A stretch of 64,000 nt of DNA, taken from Phycisphaerales bacterium. GTDB lineage: Bacteria; Planctomycetota; Phycisphaerae; Sedimentisphaerales; Anaerohalosphaeraceae. The notes under the pieces were generated by a model that was given only the letters and a program-made list of their open reading frames with translations, had not been told where the DNA came from and did not search any database. Position 1 is the stretch's first letter. Each line of letters begins with the position of its first letter. The stretch is taken from contig DRGS01000110.1 of NCBI GenBank assembly GCA_011053245.1, forward strand, positions 12,619 through 76,618. Direction: 5' to 3'. Positions 27,323 to 35,775 of the stretch are shown piece by piece. The translations under genes and the position numbers were made by a program.

Positions 27323-29107
27323 TTAGGACAAGATGTCATCCCAGGCTTGTCGATTAAACGGTTCAGCAATCAAACTGCTGTCGAATTCGTCTGGGTTTTC
27401 ATCTGTTGAAAAATTTAAGGCATCCTTATCGCAAATTGTTTTTTGTTTGAAATCTGTACAAAGCAGAGGGTCCAGATCTATTCGCTCAGGCAGATATTTT
27501 AAAACATTTATTCCGTTGGCCATACATTCTAATGCAGCGGTCGTCCCGATATGCACAGCCCATCCGACTTGCTCCATCCACTGTTCCATTGAGCCGCTTA
27601 CAAAAGTAAAGTTGGACGGTAGTTCGGGGAGATGTTCTCTTATAACGGATTCAGGGGTGTCTGGATGAGGCTTTAGGAAAAATGTTTTATTTGAAGTTTC
27701 ATTTCGTAAAAGATAAAATAACAGGTCGAGCGAATAATCCAGAGAAACTGAGAGCAAAACCAGAACCTTTTCATCTCTATCGCTATTTTCAACATGCTCT
27801 TGAGATTCGGCTGATTTAGCATTTGAAGCATATCGAAGCGAACCGCCATTTTTAATATCGCAGGAAAACCCGGCTTTGTCCAGGATGGATTTTGCGTAGT
27901 GACCATTAGCCATAATAATATCAGGCTGGGGATGACTTTTGTTTTCGTCCTCACCAAGGAAGAAGTTTAAATAGAAAAACGGCACAGTTATAGTGTGGCA
28001 TGCAACTATCTTAGAATCGATCCCGGTTTGTCTCGCTGCGGTTATTAGCATTTTGTCCCATGTTTGATTTTCAAATGGATATGCTATAACTTTTGGGCTG
28101 ATATTATGCTTTTCAAAGATATTTAGATTAATTAGATAATTCAAATAAGTTGAAACGATGCCGCCTCTTTCCTTGAATATCTCTGCTTCAAGCAACGGAT
28201 TGAAATTCAAACCATTGACATCGCCTTGCAACTTACGCCATTTCAGAGTTAGTGATCTTTTGGCGGCTTTGAAAATGTCTGAGAATTTCGCAAAGAGCAT
28301 TATTGGAATGATCTCTTCTGATTTATGTGTTTTTTTCAATAAACGTACCGACAGGTTCGGCAGTGTAAAAGTAACAGTATTTAATTTCTTTTCTTTGCAA
28401 TAGCTCCTTAATGCTTTTAGATATGGGCCGGTGAATTCGGGCTGTTCGCCTTTAAACGAACGGTCTCCGATCCATGTGTAAAAAAGAATGTCGATCTTGT
28501 TTTTTAAAACTTCTGCCAATTGCATGCGATATTTCGCAGCGTATATTTTATTAAAAAGCCACAGCGAGGCTAAACGCAACGAAGCATAGATCATGCTGGC
28601 AACGAATAATATTCTATGCTTGGCATAGTTTTTTATGTGAGAACCCAGGGCTTTCGCAACAAAAACAGATTCGTCGTTAAAGCTGCTCGAGCATGCCTCG
28701 GCCAGCCATGCGTCTTCTACGATGATCAATCTTTTCTTAATGCCCTGTTCTATCCACGTTTGGACAAGCAATAAGAAAGAATAATTCAGGAAGAGGTCTG
28801 AAATCAAAGGGCTTTTATATGCAGCCATAGTTGCCCACCACATAGGTTTGTCTTGGTTTTGTCCTGTTTTAGAGACGAGATCAAGAAACGCCTGTTTGTT
28901 TTTTATCGACACGGACTGAAGTTCCTTGGCATAACAATGTCTGCTTGTCTGCCCCAGCTCCTTTGCAATTGATTCGCGAACAGAGGCATCTTTGCCCATA
29001 AATGACCACTGCCAACCTTCGTTAGATACTAGATCCTTAAAGGCGTTCCTTTTGCTTAGAGGAACGATGACAATGTTGTAATTTTTCAATGAGGTTTTGG
29101 GAGTCAT
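27323..29107 (-). CDS. Large surface-carbohydrate protein of unknown function (GT-B-like C-terminus)
   Basis: A 594-residue soluble protein, last in the minus-strand run that starts at the flippase. The C-terminal ~200 residues look like the donor half of a GT-B fold: 'KVLVLLSVSLDYSLDLLFYL', 'KTFFLKPHPDTPESVI' and 'AVHIGTTAALECMANGINVL', a pattern shared with CDP-glycerol/sialyl-type transferases. The N-terminal half is not recognised. It may belong to the 'surface carbohydrate biosynthesis protein' families known from spirochete O-antigen loci. A glycosyltransferase role, perhaps using the CMP-sugar made by the adjacent cytidylyltransferase, is inference. Confidence 0.6.
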   Translation of the reverse strand: MTPKTSLKNYNIVIVPLSKRNAFKDLVSNEGWQWSFMGKDASVRESIAKELGQTSRHCYAKELQSVSIKNKQAFLDLVSKTGQNQDKPMWWATMAAYKSPLISDLFLNYSFLLLVQTWIEQGIKKRLIIVEDAWLAEACSSSFNDESVFVAKALGSHIKNYAKHRILFVASMIYASLRLASLWLFNKIYAAKYRMQLAEVLKNKIDILFYTWIGDRSFKGEQPEFTGPYLKALRSYCKEKKLNTVTFTLPNLSVRLLKKTHKSEEIIPIMLFAKFSDIFKAAKRSLTLKWRKLQGDVNGLNFNPLLEAEIFKERGGIVSTYLNYLINLNIFEKHNISPKVIAYPFENQTWDKMLITAARQTGIDSKIVACHTITVPFFYLNFFLGEDENKSHPQPDIIMANGHYAKSILDKAGFSCDIKNGGSLRYASNAKSAESQEHVENSDRDEKVLVLLSVSLDYSLDLLFYLLRNETSNKTFFLKPHPDTPESVIREHLPELPSNFTFVSGSMEQWMEQVGWAVHIGTTAALECMANGINVLKYLPERIDLDPLLCTDFKQKTICDKDALNFSTDENPDEFDSSLIAEPFNRQAWDDILS

Positions 29108-29146
29108 GGCTTGTTAGTTGACCTGTTAAGCTTCAGCTAGTTTATA

Positions 29147-29887
29147 TTATCGCAAATACTTCAGTTTTATTGTGTCTTTTTTCATCATCTCTTTTACCAG
29201 GGTCAAGTCTTGCGGCGTATCGACGGAAGTTGTGTATTCCTCTATCGGCACGCCCCTTATCTTAAACCCATGTTCGATAATTCGCAAATATTCGATATAT
29301 TCGACTTTTTCAAGAGGCGTAGCGGCCCATGATGCGAATTTCATGAGGAAGGGCTTGCGGAAAGCTACTATGCAATAGAGTTTATAGAGAAATTCCACTT
29401 TGCTTCTGTCAGCAGAGGGGATGTCAGACCGCGACATATATAAAATGTCATTGTTTAAATCCATAACCACCTTGCACTCACTCGTATCGTTAAACCGCGG
29501 CGTTTTGCAGACAAGTGTTGTAAACTGGATGTTATCGTCACGCTTAATGGTTCGCACCAGCTTGTCGATATCGCTCGGATTCAAAAGCGGTTCGTCTCCC
29601 TGAATATTCACAATTATGTCAGCATTCATGTTCTCAACAGTTTCGGCTACTCTATCGGTTCCGCACTGATGCTTTTCGGAAGTCATTACAGCTTTGCCGC
29701 CATGAGCGGTTACGGTATCGTATATTTCCTTGCTGTCAGTAGCTACAAAAACATTATCCAGCAGGGAGCACATCTGCACACGCTTCAATACGTGGACGAT
29801 CATCGGCAGCCCCTCAATGTCAACAAGAGCCTTGTTCGGAAGCCTGGTCGATTTTAAACGCGAAGGTATAACCCCTACTACTGTCAT
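29147..29887 (-). CDS. KdsB-like CMP-sugar (ulosonic acid) cytidylyltransferase
   Basis: A 246-residue nucleotidyltransferase. The CTP-binding start 'VVGVIPSRLKSTRLPNKAL' (about residues 3-21), 'VFVATDSKEIYD', 'CGTDRVAE' and 'ADIIVNIQGDEPLL' (about 89-102) match 3-deoxy-manno-octulosonate cytidylyltransferase (KdsB), which activates Kdo as CMP-Kdo. The body diverges from canonical KdsB after 'CIVAFRKPFLMKFASW', so the substrate may be a related 2-keto-3-deoxy sugar acid. Its ATG overlaps the radical SAM gene's stop by four bases, showing co-translation with the upstream module. Confidence 0.8.
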   Translation of the reverse strand: MTVVGVIPSRLKSTRLPNKALVDIEGLPMIVHVLKRVQMCSLLDNVFVATDSKEIYDTVTAHGGKAVMTSEKHQCGTDRVAETVENMNADIIVNIQGDEPLLNPSDIDKLVRTIKRDDNIQFTTLVCKTPRFNDTSECKVVMDLNNDILYMSRSDIPSADRSKVEFLYKLYCIVAFRKPFLMKFASWAATPLEKVEYIEYLRIIEHGFKIRGVPIEEYTTSVDTPQDLTLVKEMMKKDTIKLKYLR

Positions 29888-31434
29888 TTCGCAAAACCTT
29901 TCAATAATCTTTTCAATTTTTTGGCAAACTGCAAAACATAATAATCCATACTATATAAAAATCGGCTATGTTCAAGCCGCCATAATAATATGCTTTTAAT
30001 GACTTTGGCGCTGAGCCGCTCTCGATTGCCCGGCTTATTCAACTTAGTGGAACAAATATTAATATAATCGTTCATAGCTTCGGAATATTTTTCAAAGCCT
30101 GGCCAGGTCCATAACTCAGTATTGACGATCAGCGAGCCGTCGACATTTAAAGCACTCTCCCATTGTTCGATCGTGCTGGGAATCTTAACGTTATATTTCT
30201 CAACGATCCCATTAAACATTGGCGAACCCGGGTAATATCGAAATATAAAAGGCCCTGCTATGTTAGTGCGAATGTTTGCCCTTAGCAATTTTCCGCAAAG
30301 TTTGTATGTGGCCATCGTTTCATTCTTTTTTTCGTCCTCTAAGCCAACCATAAAAGAAAACCGCGGGGTGATGCTGAAATTTGAAAGCTCGTTGACAGCA
30401 CATAAAATGTCTTCGTATTTAATATCTTTCTTAATATAATCCAGCATTCTCTGTGAGCCGCTTTCGGCACCCATGGCAATAGAGGATATGCCAATTTCCT
30501 CCATTTCAGGCAGAAGCTTTCGGAACGAGTCTTTCTTGAAGTAAGAAACTCTTGTCCATATTCTGGCAGAAAATTTTAGTTTTTCTGCCTTTACAATTTG
30601 TATGAATTCTTTTAATCGGTTTTTGTTTATGCAGAAATCCTCGTCAAGAAATAAAAATGCATTTGCTCCGTAGTTGGTTTGCAGCCTTTTTATCTCGTCA
30701 ACAATTGCTCGGGCGGTTCGTGCTCGGTACCGCCTTTTTAAAATAACATTGATGCAAAAGGAGCATCGATAGCAACAGCCCAGGCCTGTAATAATGGGCA
30801 TTAACTGCAAGTCTTCGATGCCTTCGGTGTTTAATTCACTATTGTAAACAGTTGTAGCGGAAAGATATTTGTCTAAATCCAAGACTTCGAAGTCAAAATG
30901 GGGGACATTTTCAATCTCATCTAGCGATCGAGGGTCAGTGAGAGTGGTGTTGTTTTCGTCGTCGCAATATACAATTCCTTTAACATCTTTGAGCTCGACT
31001 TCGCCGCAAGTATAATTCATTATTTCTAAAACAGTCCTTGAGCCTTCATTGACAACTCCAATGTCAACATAAGGGTTGTCGACAGTCTGTTCCGGATACA
31101 AAGTTGGATGCACCCCGCCAAAAACAACGAGCGTGTCGGGGTGTTTTTCTTTTATCTTTTTGGCAAGCCTATAGCCCATTGTCACCTGGGAAGACATTAC
31201 AGAGAGTCCGACGAAGGCCGTTTTGTCGGATACCCGTTCTAAAACTTGTTCGTCGTAATCGCGATCAAGTGCGCCATCTACAAACGAAACAGTAATACCG
31301 TTCTTTTTTAAAACGGATGCGATCAACATAACTCCGGTTGCGGGATAAATGGAACCGGGGTTGTCATATTTGTAATCATGAGCTGGTGGAAGATTTACAA
31401 GAACGACTTCCTTGTTATGATATGAATTTTGCAT
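29884..31434 (-). CDS. B12-binding-domain radical SAM protein
   Basis: A 516-residue class B-like radical SAM enzyme. The N-terminal ~170 residues form a cobalamin-binding Rossmann domain ('LVNLPPAHDYKYDNPG', 'VVFGGVHPTLYPEQTVDN'). The radical SAM core follows, with its [4Fe-4S] CxxxCxxC in 'GLGCCYRCSFCIN' (about residues 220-232) and 'FLDEDFCINKNR'. Such enzymes do methylations and other radical reactions on unreactive carbons. The substrate here is unknown; the module suggests a sugar acid or its precursor. It is 17 bases downstream of the HAD gene and overlaps the KdsB-like gene. Confidence 0.85.
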   Translation of the reverse strand: MQNSYHNKEVVLVNLPPAHDYKYDNPGSIYPATGVMLIASVLKKNGITVSFVDGALDRDYDEQVLERVSDKTAFVGLSVMSSQVTMGYRLAKKIKEKHPDTLVVFGGVHPTLYPEQTVDNPYVDIGVVNEGSRTVLEIMNYTCGEVELKDVKGIVYCDDENNTTLTDPRSLDEIENVPHFDFEVLDLDKYLSATTVYNSELNTEGIEDLQLMPIITGLGCCYRCSFCINVILKRRYRARTARAIVDEIKRLQTNYGANAFLFLDEDFCINKNRLKEFIQIVKAEKLKFSARIWTRVSYFKKDSFRKLLPEMEEIGISSIAMGAESGSQRMLDYIKKDIKYEDILCAVNELSNFSITPRFSFMVGLEDEKKNETMATYKLCGKLLRANIRTNIAGPFIFRYYPGSPMFNGIVEKYNVKIPSTIEQWESALNVDGSLIVNTELWTWPGFEKYSEAMNDYINICSTKLNKPGNRERLSAKVIKSILLWRLEHSRFLYSMDYYVLQFAKKLKRLLKGFAK

Positions 31435-31451
31435 AAAACCAATAGACCCTT

Positions 31452-32210
31452 TTAATCAATTTTTATATTTGCGACCGACTGAACCACATATGGCGTGATC
31501 TTTAAAAGCTCGTCTTGCGATGTTAATCCGGTGCAAACACCGATTGACGCCTTGAAGCCGGCGTTAATGCCCGTAAGGACATCTGTTTTTGCATCCCCGA
31601 TCATAACAGCCTTTTTTGGTGAGATGTTCAGAGCATTTACTATAAGTTGCAGCATATCCGGCGATGGCTTTGATTTGTCCACCTTATCGGCGCCGACAAC
31701 AAAATCGAATAAGCCATTTATATTTAAGAAATCCATTGCAAGCTGAGCTCTTTGGGTTTTGTCGGTTGTGGCAATAGCAATTTTACAGTTGTTTTTTTTT
31801 ATCTGAGTTAATAATTCGATGGCGCCGTCAAGAGGCGTGATAAATTTGTCGAGCAGAGACAGCGATGCCTCGTCAACTTCCTGGAATATTTTAAAGCACA
31901 CATCGTAGACATTTTCACATTGAAGTTTATTGAGATAATCCTCTGCTGCTTTTTGAACTACCTCTCTGGGCAATAAGCCGACGGGGCCTTCCGGCCTTAT
32001 ACATTTGTTTTTAAGGTCGATGCCCATTTCGTACATCAAGCTATCTTCGTGTTCATCTAGTGATAGACCATAGAAAGAGCACAGCCGTTGCGCCCTCAAG
32101 CCAATCATGTTGCTCCAGTAATTGTATAGATCTATGACGGTGCCGTCTTTGTCAAAGACAAATAACTCAATGTCTTCAATTGCATCATCATTAACGTAAA
32201 CGGTTACCAT
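31452..32210 (-). CDS. HAD-superfamily phosphatase
   Basis: A 252-residue HAD hydrolase with motif I 'FVFDKDGTVID' (about residues 17-27; both catalytic Asps present), motif II 'IATTDKT', and motifs III/IV 'KPSPDML' and 'VMIGDAKTDVLTG'. An alpha-helical cap sits between motifs I and II, as in phosphoglycolate phosphatases. By analogy with KdsC it may dephosphorylate a sugar-acid phosphate before cytidylylation. Its start overlaps the Fe-S protein gene by seven bases. Confidence 0.85.
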   Translation of the reverse strand: MVTVYVNDDAIEDIELFVFDKDGTVIDLYNYWSNMIGLRAQRLCSFYGLSLDEHEDSLMYEMGIDLKNKCIRPEGPVGLLPREVVQKAAEDYLNKLQCENVYDVCFKIFQEVDEASLSLLDKFITPLDGAIELLTQIKKNNCKIAIATTDKTQRAQLAMDFLNINGLFDFVVGADKVDKSKPSPDMLQLIVNALNISPKKAVMIGDAKTDVLTGINAGFKASIGVCTGLTSQDELLKITPYVVQSVANIKID

Positions 32211-33202
32211 ATCTGTTCACCGATATTAGCAATAATCAGCTTTTCTGCGATGCCAACAGAATTCAATATCTTGTCATCGTTATCCATGAAATCATCATCT
32301 CCAATAACGTTCTTAACAAGATTTCTGGCAAAGGTGCCGATTGAAACGCCGTTATATTCAACCCCGCACATGTCGGCAAGCTTTGTTGTCAGGCTGTTGG
32401 TTCCTCCGGAAAGCAATATTTTAGTATCGAGCTTTCTTTTCACAATAATATCTGCGATCGCAACCGCTTGCAAAGTGGTATTAAAGTCGTCACATCCTCC
32501 ACTCATAGGCACGCCATCGGCTTGAATGATCAATCTATCCTGAGATATTTCTTTAGCTTTTATGATCCGTTCTTCCAGTTTGAAATCAGATAAATGCAGC
32601 CGATCAAGGCACATGCTTACATAGTTATCAGTGATAATTTCGTTTATCATTGCCCATTCAGAAAATATGGATTCCGAATCGGGGACAGCGGCATGAAGTT
32701 CAAACTGTTCAGCACCGCTTTCCTTGCATTCCAGCAACAAAGCCTTAAGGTCTTTGTCGTTATGGTAAAATTTAATTGCGCCATGATCGCAAGCTGATTC
32801 GCAATTACCACAGCCGATACATTTTTCAGTTATAACATCGGAATCTTTTATCGCATCAGTTGGGCATTTATCAATACATGCACCGCAACGGATACATTTA
32901 TCAGTAATGGCTGCTTTGCGCACATGCGGATCGCCCCGCATGCCAATGCTTACATTAATAAATGGTCTGATTTCAATTTTTTTGTCAATATTAACAGCGT
33001 AATCAAAGGCCTTGTCGATGCCGGCGACGGCACTTTTAACAACCTCGATATTAGCGGAAACATCGAAACATTTCGCGCCTGCAAGGGTGTAGACAAAAAC
33101 TAGTTTTTTTACCTGTTCCGCATCTTCATTGCCGGCTCCGCAAACAAGCTTGAAGAGTTTTTTTTGCTTCATCAAATGCGACATAGTTTCAAATCGAGTC
33201 AT
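32204..33202 (-). CDS. LdpA-like protein with two 4Fe-4S clusters
   Basis: About 332 residues from the ATG at 33202, one base after the upstream stop; a start at 33232 is possible but has no ribosome site. The N-terminus 'LFKLVCGAGNEDAEQVKKL' plus 'TLAGAKCFDVSANIEVVKSA' resembles cyanobacterial LdpA, an Fe-S protein that senses redox state for the circadian clock. Two ferredoxin motifs follow, 'CIRCGACIDKCP' and 'CIGCGNCESACD' (about residues 105-145), and then an LdpA_C-like TIM-barrel-type half. Here it lies inside a sugar module, so a redox or radical-supply role for the radical SAM partner is more likely than clock function. This is inference. Confidence 0.65.
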   Translation of the reverse strand: MTRFETMSHLMKQKKLFKLVCGAGNEDAEQVKKLVFVYTLAGAKCFDVSANIEVVKSAVAGIDKAFDYAVNIDKKIEIRPFINVSIGMRGDPHVRKAAITDKCIRCGACIDKCPTDAIKDSDVITEKCIGCGNCESACDHGAIKFYHNDKDLKALLLECKESGAEQFELHAAVPDSESIFSEWAMINEIITDNYVSMCLDRLHLSDFKLEERIIKAKEISQDRLIIQADGVPMSGGCDDFNTTLQAVAIADIIVKRKLDTKILLSGGTNSLTTKLADMCGVEYNGVSIGTFARNLVKNVIGDDDFMDNDDKILNSVGIAEKLIIANIGEQIW

Positions 33203-33203
33203 A

Positions 33204-34964
33204 TTATTTGATCCAGTTGTAAACACTATCATAAAAATAGTTGTGGTTAGTGGGCGTTATAATCCGAATGTTGTCTTTGTTATGTTTTGTCAAGTAGGTG
33301 TTGATGCTGTTAAGCAGGGATTCGTTCCAGTTGTGTTTTCTGATCAACGATTCAAGAGTTTCGGCTTCGTCGGATTCTTTATAGAAATGAACATTGTCAG
33401 AGAGGAAGTTTTCCTTGCTTTTATATCCATCCATCCCTGCGACGAAGATTCTTTCGGCTCCTAGAATGATCGCTTCAGCGATCATGAGTATTGAAATAGT
33501 TCGGCAGTTAGAAGTTATAATGTTGTCTTTTATTTCAAAGGTACCGGAGACCTTGCTTAAGTGTACGATCCGCTCATAATCCCTATCGGTGTACTCCCGT
33601 ATGAAATCATCATCAAAGCCGCTTGAAAGCAAAAGTGTCGACCCCTCGTCAACCTGATCGACATACGAAATAAACCTTTTTTTGTTGCTGAACGCGTGAT
33701 AATCAGGCTTAAACAAACCTCCCAAATAATTTGCCCCCATAACTATAGGATTGTGCTTCACTATAAAGTCGTCTATTTCTTTTTTATACTCGCTCAAAGT
33801 TGGTCCGTTAGCAAGGATCAAAAAGTCTTTTCCGGCATGTCTATCTTTACAGTTAACCGGATGGTTTGCAAGCAGCGTCTGTAATTCGGTTTCATCATGC
33901 TGCGTATCATCCAGCTCTTTTACGGTGCTGACAAAACCGCTGTTTATAATTTTGTCCATAATATTCTTGTTGAACCCGATCGGTTCTAATTCTTTGACCA
34001 GTTCCAAAACTTTTATCATATCATCGACATTGTATTCATGAGCGGCAACAAGTTGCTGGGCATAAGTTGGATGAACTTCAAAGGTTCCTGAAAGCATGTA
34101 TGGCAGCATGTAACCCCACTGGAGGTCATGTTTCAACGCCATGAAATAGCGATCGATCAGATCAAGCGCAGGTATAGAATTATATTGTTTGTTGTTCAAT
34201 GTCTTTTCGAGATATATTAACAATACCTCCAACGGAAGATTGCCGGCTCCCCTTCCAATTCCATAAATAGTACCATCAACAATATCAATCCCGCTATTAA
34301 TTGCCTCAAGTGTATTTGCAAAAGCAAGCTGTAAACTATTATGAGCGTGAAAGCCGATCTTTTTATGCGTCTGTTTCAGTTGGCCTATGTACCGTTTTAT
34401 ATCTTCCGGAAAAAGCGATCCGTAGCTGTCTGCAAAATAGACATAATCCACAGATGACTGAGCGAGCGGTTCAATGATATCGGAAATTTCCTTTTCGCTG
34501 TATGTGGCAATACCCATCAGCTGGACAGAAGTCTTGTAGCCCTTTTCTTTAATTTTTTCACACAGATCGATCGTATCAAACACCTTGTCTTTATGACATG
34601 CGACTCTGTACATTTTGACAAGACTTTCAGCGGCATCCGGTATGATGCTAAGATCAGCGGCTTTGTAATCTATCATTAATGCTATTTTTATATGGGAAGT
34701 TCCCTCTGTCAGGCTATCAATGATTTTCTCCGGCGTGGAGTACCATATACCTCTATCAGCCCTTGGTGGATTTCTAAATCCAAGCTCAATATAATCAACA
34801 CCGGTTTTTGAAATGTTACGACAAAGTTCTTTGACCATTTTTTTGTCGAAATTCCAGTTATTCAAATAGCCGCCATCTCTGATGGTGCAGTCCAATATCT
34901 CAAATTTAGGCAATTTCTTACTATTCACCGGCACGGGCCTTTCTTTTTTCATTAAATGTTTCAT
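33204..34964 (-). CDS. DRE-TIM aldolase fused to a DUF115/GT42-like domain
   Basis: About 586 residues from the ATG at 34964 (AAAGG site); a GTG at 34928 that overlaps the upstream stop by eight bases is an alternative start. The N-terminal ~330 residues are an HMG-CoA lyase/4-hydroxy-2-oxovalerate aldolase-type TIM barrel: 'FEILDCTIRDGGYLNNWNF' (metal-binding D and DG), 'IELGFRNPP', 'GFHAHNSLQLAFANTLEAI' and 'IYGIGRGAGNLPLEVLL'. The last ~200 residues have 'FLILANGPTLSEYKKE', 'VMGANYLGGLFKPDYHAFSN' and 'LGAERIFVAGMDGY', as in DUF115/MAF and some sialyltransferase-like folds. This joins a carbon-carbon lyase or aldolase with a sugar-acid transferase-like domain. Confidence 0.75.
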   Translation of the reverse strand: MKHLMKKERPVPVNSKKLPKFEILDCTIRDGGYLNNWNFDKKMVKELCRNISKTGVDYIELGFRNPPRADRGIWYSTPEKIIDSLTEGTSHIKIALMIDYKAADLSIIPDAAESLVKMYRVACHKDKVFDTIDLCEKIKEKGYKTSVQLMGIATYSEKEISDIIEPLAQSSVDYVYFADSYGSLFPEDIKRYIGQLKQTHKKIGFHAHNSLQLAFANTLEAINSGIDIVDGTIYGIGRGAGNLPLEVLLIYLEKTLNNKQYNSIPALDLIDRYFMALKHDLQWGYMLPYMLSGTFEVHPTYAQQLVAAHEYNVDDMIKVLELVKELEPIGFNKNIMDKIINSGFVSTVKELDDTQHDETELQTLLANHPVNCKDRHAGKDFLILANGPTLSEYKKEIDDFIVKHNPIVMGANYLGGLFKPDYHAFSNKKRFISYVDQVDEGSTLLLSSGFDDDFIREYTDRDYERIVHLSKVSGTFEIKDNIITSNCRTISILMIAEAIILGAERIFVAGMDGYKSKENFLSDNVHFYKESDEAETLESLIRKHNWNESLLNSINTYLTKHNKDNIRIITPTNHNYFYDSVYNWIK

Positions 34965-35706
34965 ATAAGCCTTTGTAGGTCTCGCGAAGTATGGCTGAGT
35001 CAACCGAATAGGTTATGTATTGCACGCCGCAATCGAGCAAAATATCCAAATATTTCAAATCTCTCGCAAACGAACCGCAAGCCAAATCTTTGTCTTTGCA
35101 TATCTTTACACATTTTTTGATATTATCAATAACCTGGATATCTTCAACGTCTCCTGGCTTCCCCAGAGATTGCGACAGATCGTATGGTCCTATGAATATT
35201 ACATCAATGCCCTCAACCTCAGCAATACCGGGTAAATTTTCAACCCCCTCTAATCCCTCAACGTTAATAACAACCATTGTATTTTCATTTGACCTTTTGG
35301 TGTGCTCATTCGCTTGCAGCCCATACTTACCTGCCCGGGTAAATGGTGAAAACCCTCTGTCCCCCAGAGGGTGATACTTTGAGTTTTTAACAACTTGCTC
35401 GGCTTGGGCCTTAGTGGACACATGTGGAACCTGAACTCCGTGGGCACCAATATCAAGAGCCCTCAAAGTCTTACAAGAAGAATCGTCTGAAACACGGATG
35501 ATCGCTGCCGTGCCGGATAGCTCAGCGGCTCTGATAAGATTTTCAGCGCTTTCCATATTAATGGGCCCGTGCTCAGCATCGATAACAAGAAAATCTATAC
35601 CGCTACACCCAATAACATTGACCAAAGAAGATGAAGCAATGCTGTTCCATGTTCCAAACACCGTTTCACCGTTTTTCAATCTCTCTTTGAGAGTAGGTTT
35701 GTGCAT
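34921..35706 (-). CDS. HpcH/HpaI-family aldolase
   Basis: About 261 residues from the ATG at 35706, which has a GAAGGA site; an upstream TTG at 35721 is less likely. The fold signature is clear: 'GTWNSIASSSLVNVIGCSG', 'FLVIDAEHGPINMESAENLI' (about residues 35-54), 'DIGAHGVQVPHVSTKAQAEQ', 'YHPLGDRGFSPFTRAG' and 'VIFIGPYDLSQSLGKPG'. Family members are metal-dependent aldolases that join pyruvate to an aldehyde or cleave 2-keto-3-deoxy acids. Next to a KdsB-like gene it could make the 2-keto-3-deoxy sugar acid itself. It heads the six-gene module and overlaps the aldolase fusion. Confidence 0.85.
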   Translation of the reverse strand: MHKPTLKERLKNGETVFGTWNSIASSSLVNVIGCSGIDFLVIDAEHGPINMESAENLIRAAELSGTAAIIRVSDDSSCKTLRALDIGAHGVQVPHVSTKAQAEQVVKNSKYHPLGDRGFSPFTRAGKYGLQANEHTKRSNENTMVVINVEGLEGVENLPGIAEVEGIDVIFIGPYDLSQSLGKPGDVEDIQVIDNIKKCVKICKDKDLACGSFARDLKYLDILLDCGVQYITYSVDSAILRETYKGLYETFNEKRKARAGE

Positions 35707-35775
35707 AGTTCTATCCTTCAAATTAAGTTTTGTTTTTGCTGCAATTTATCGAAAAGGAAACCTTCAAAGTTTTTC

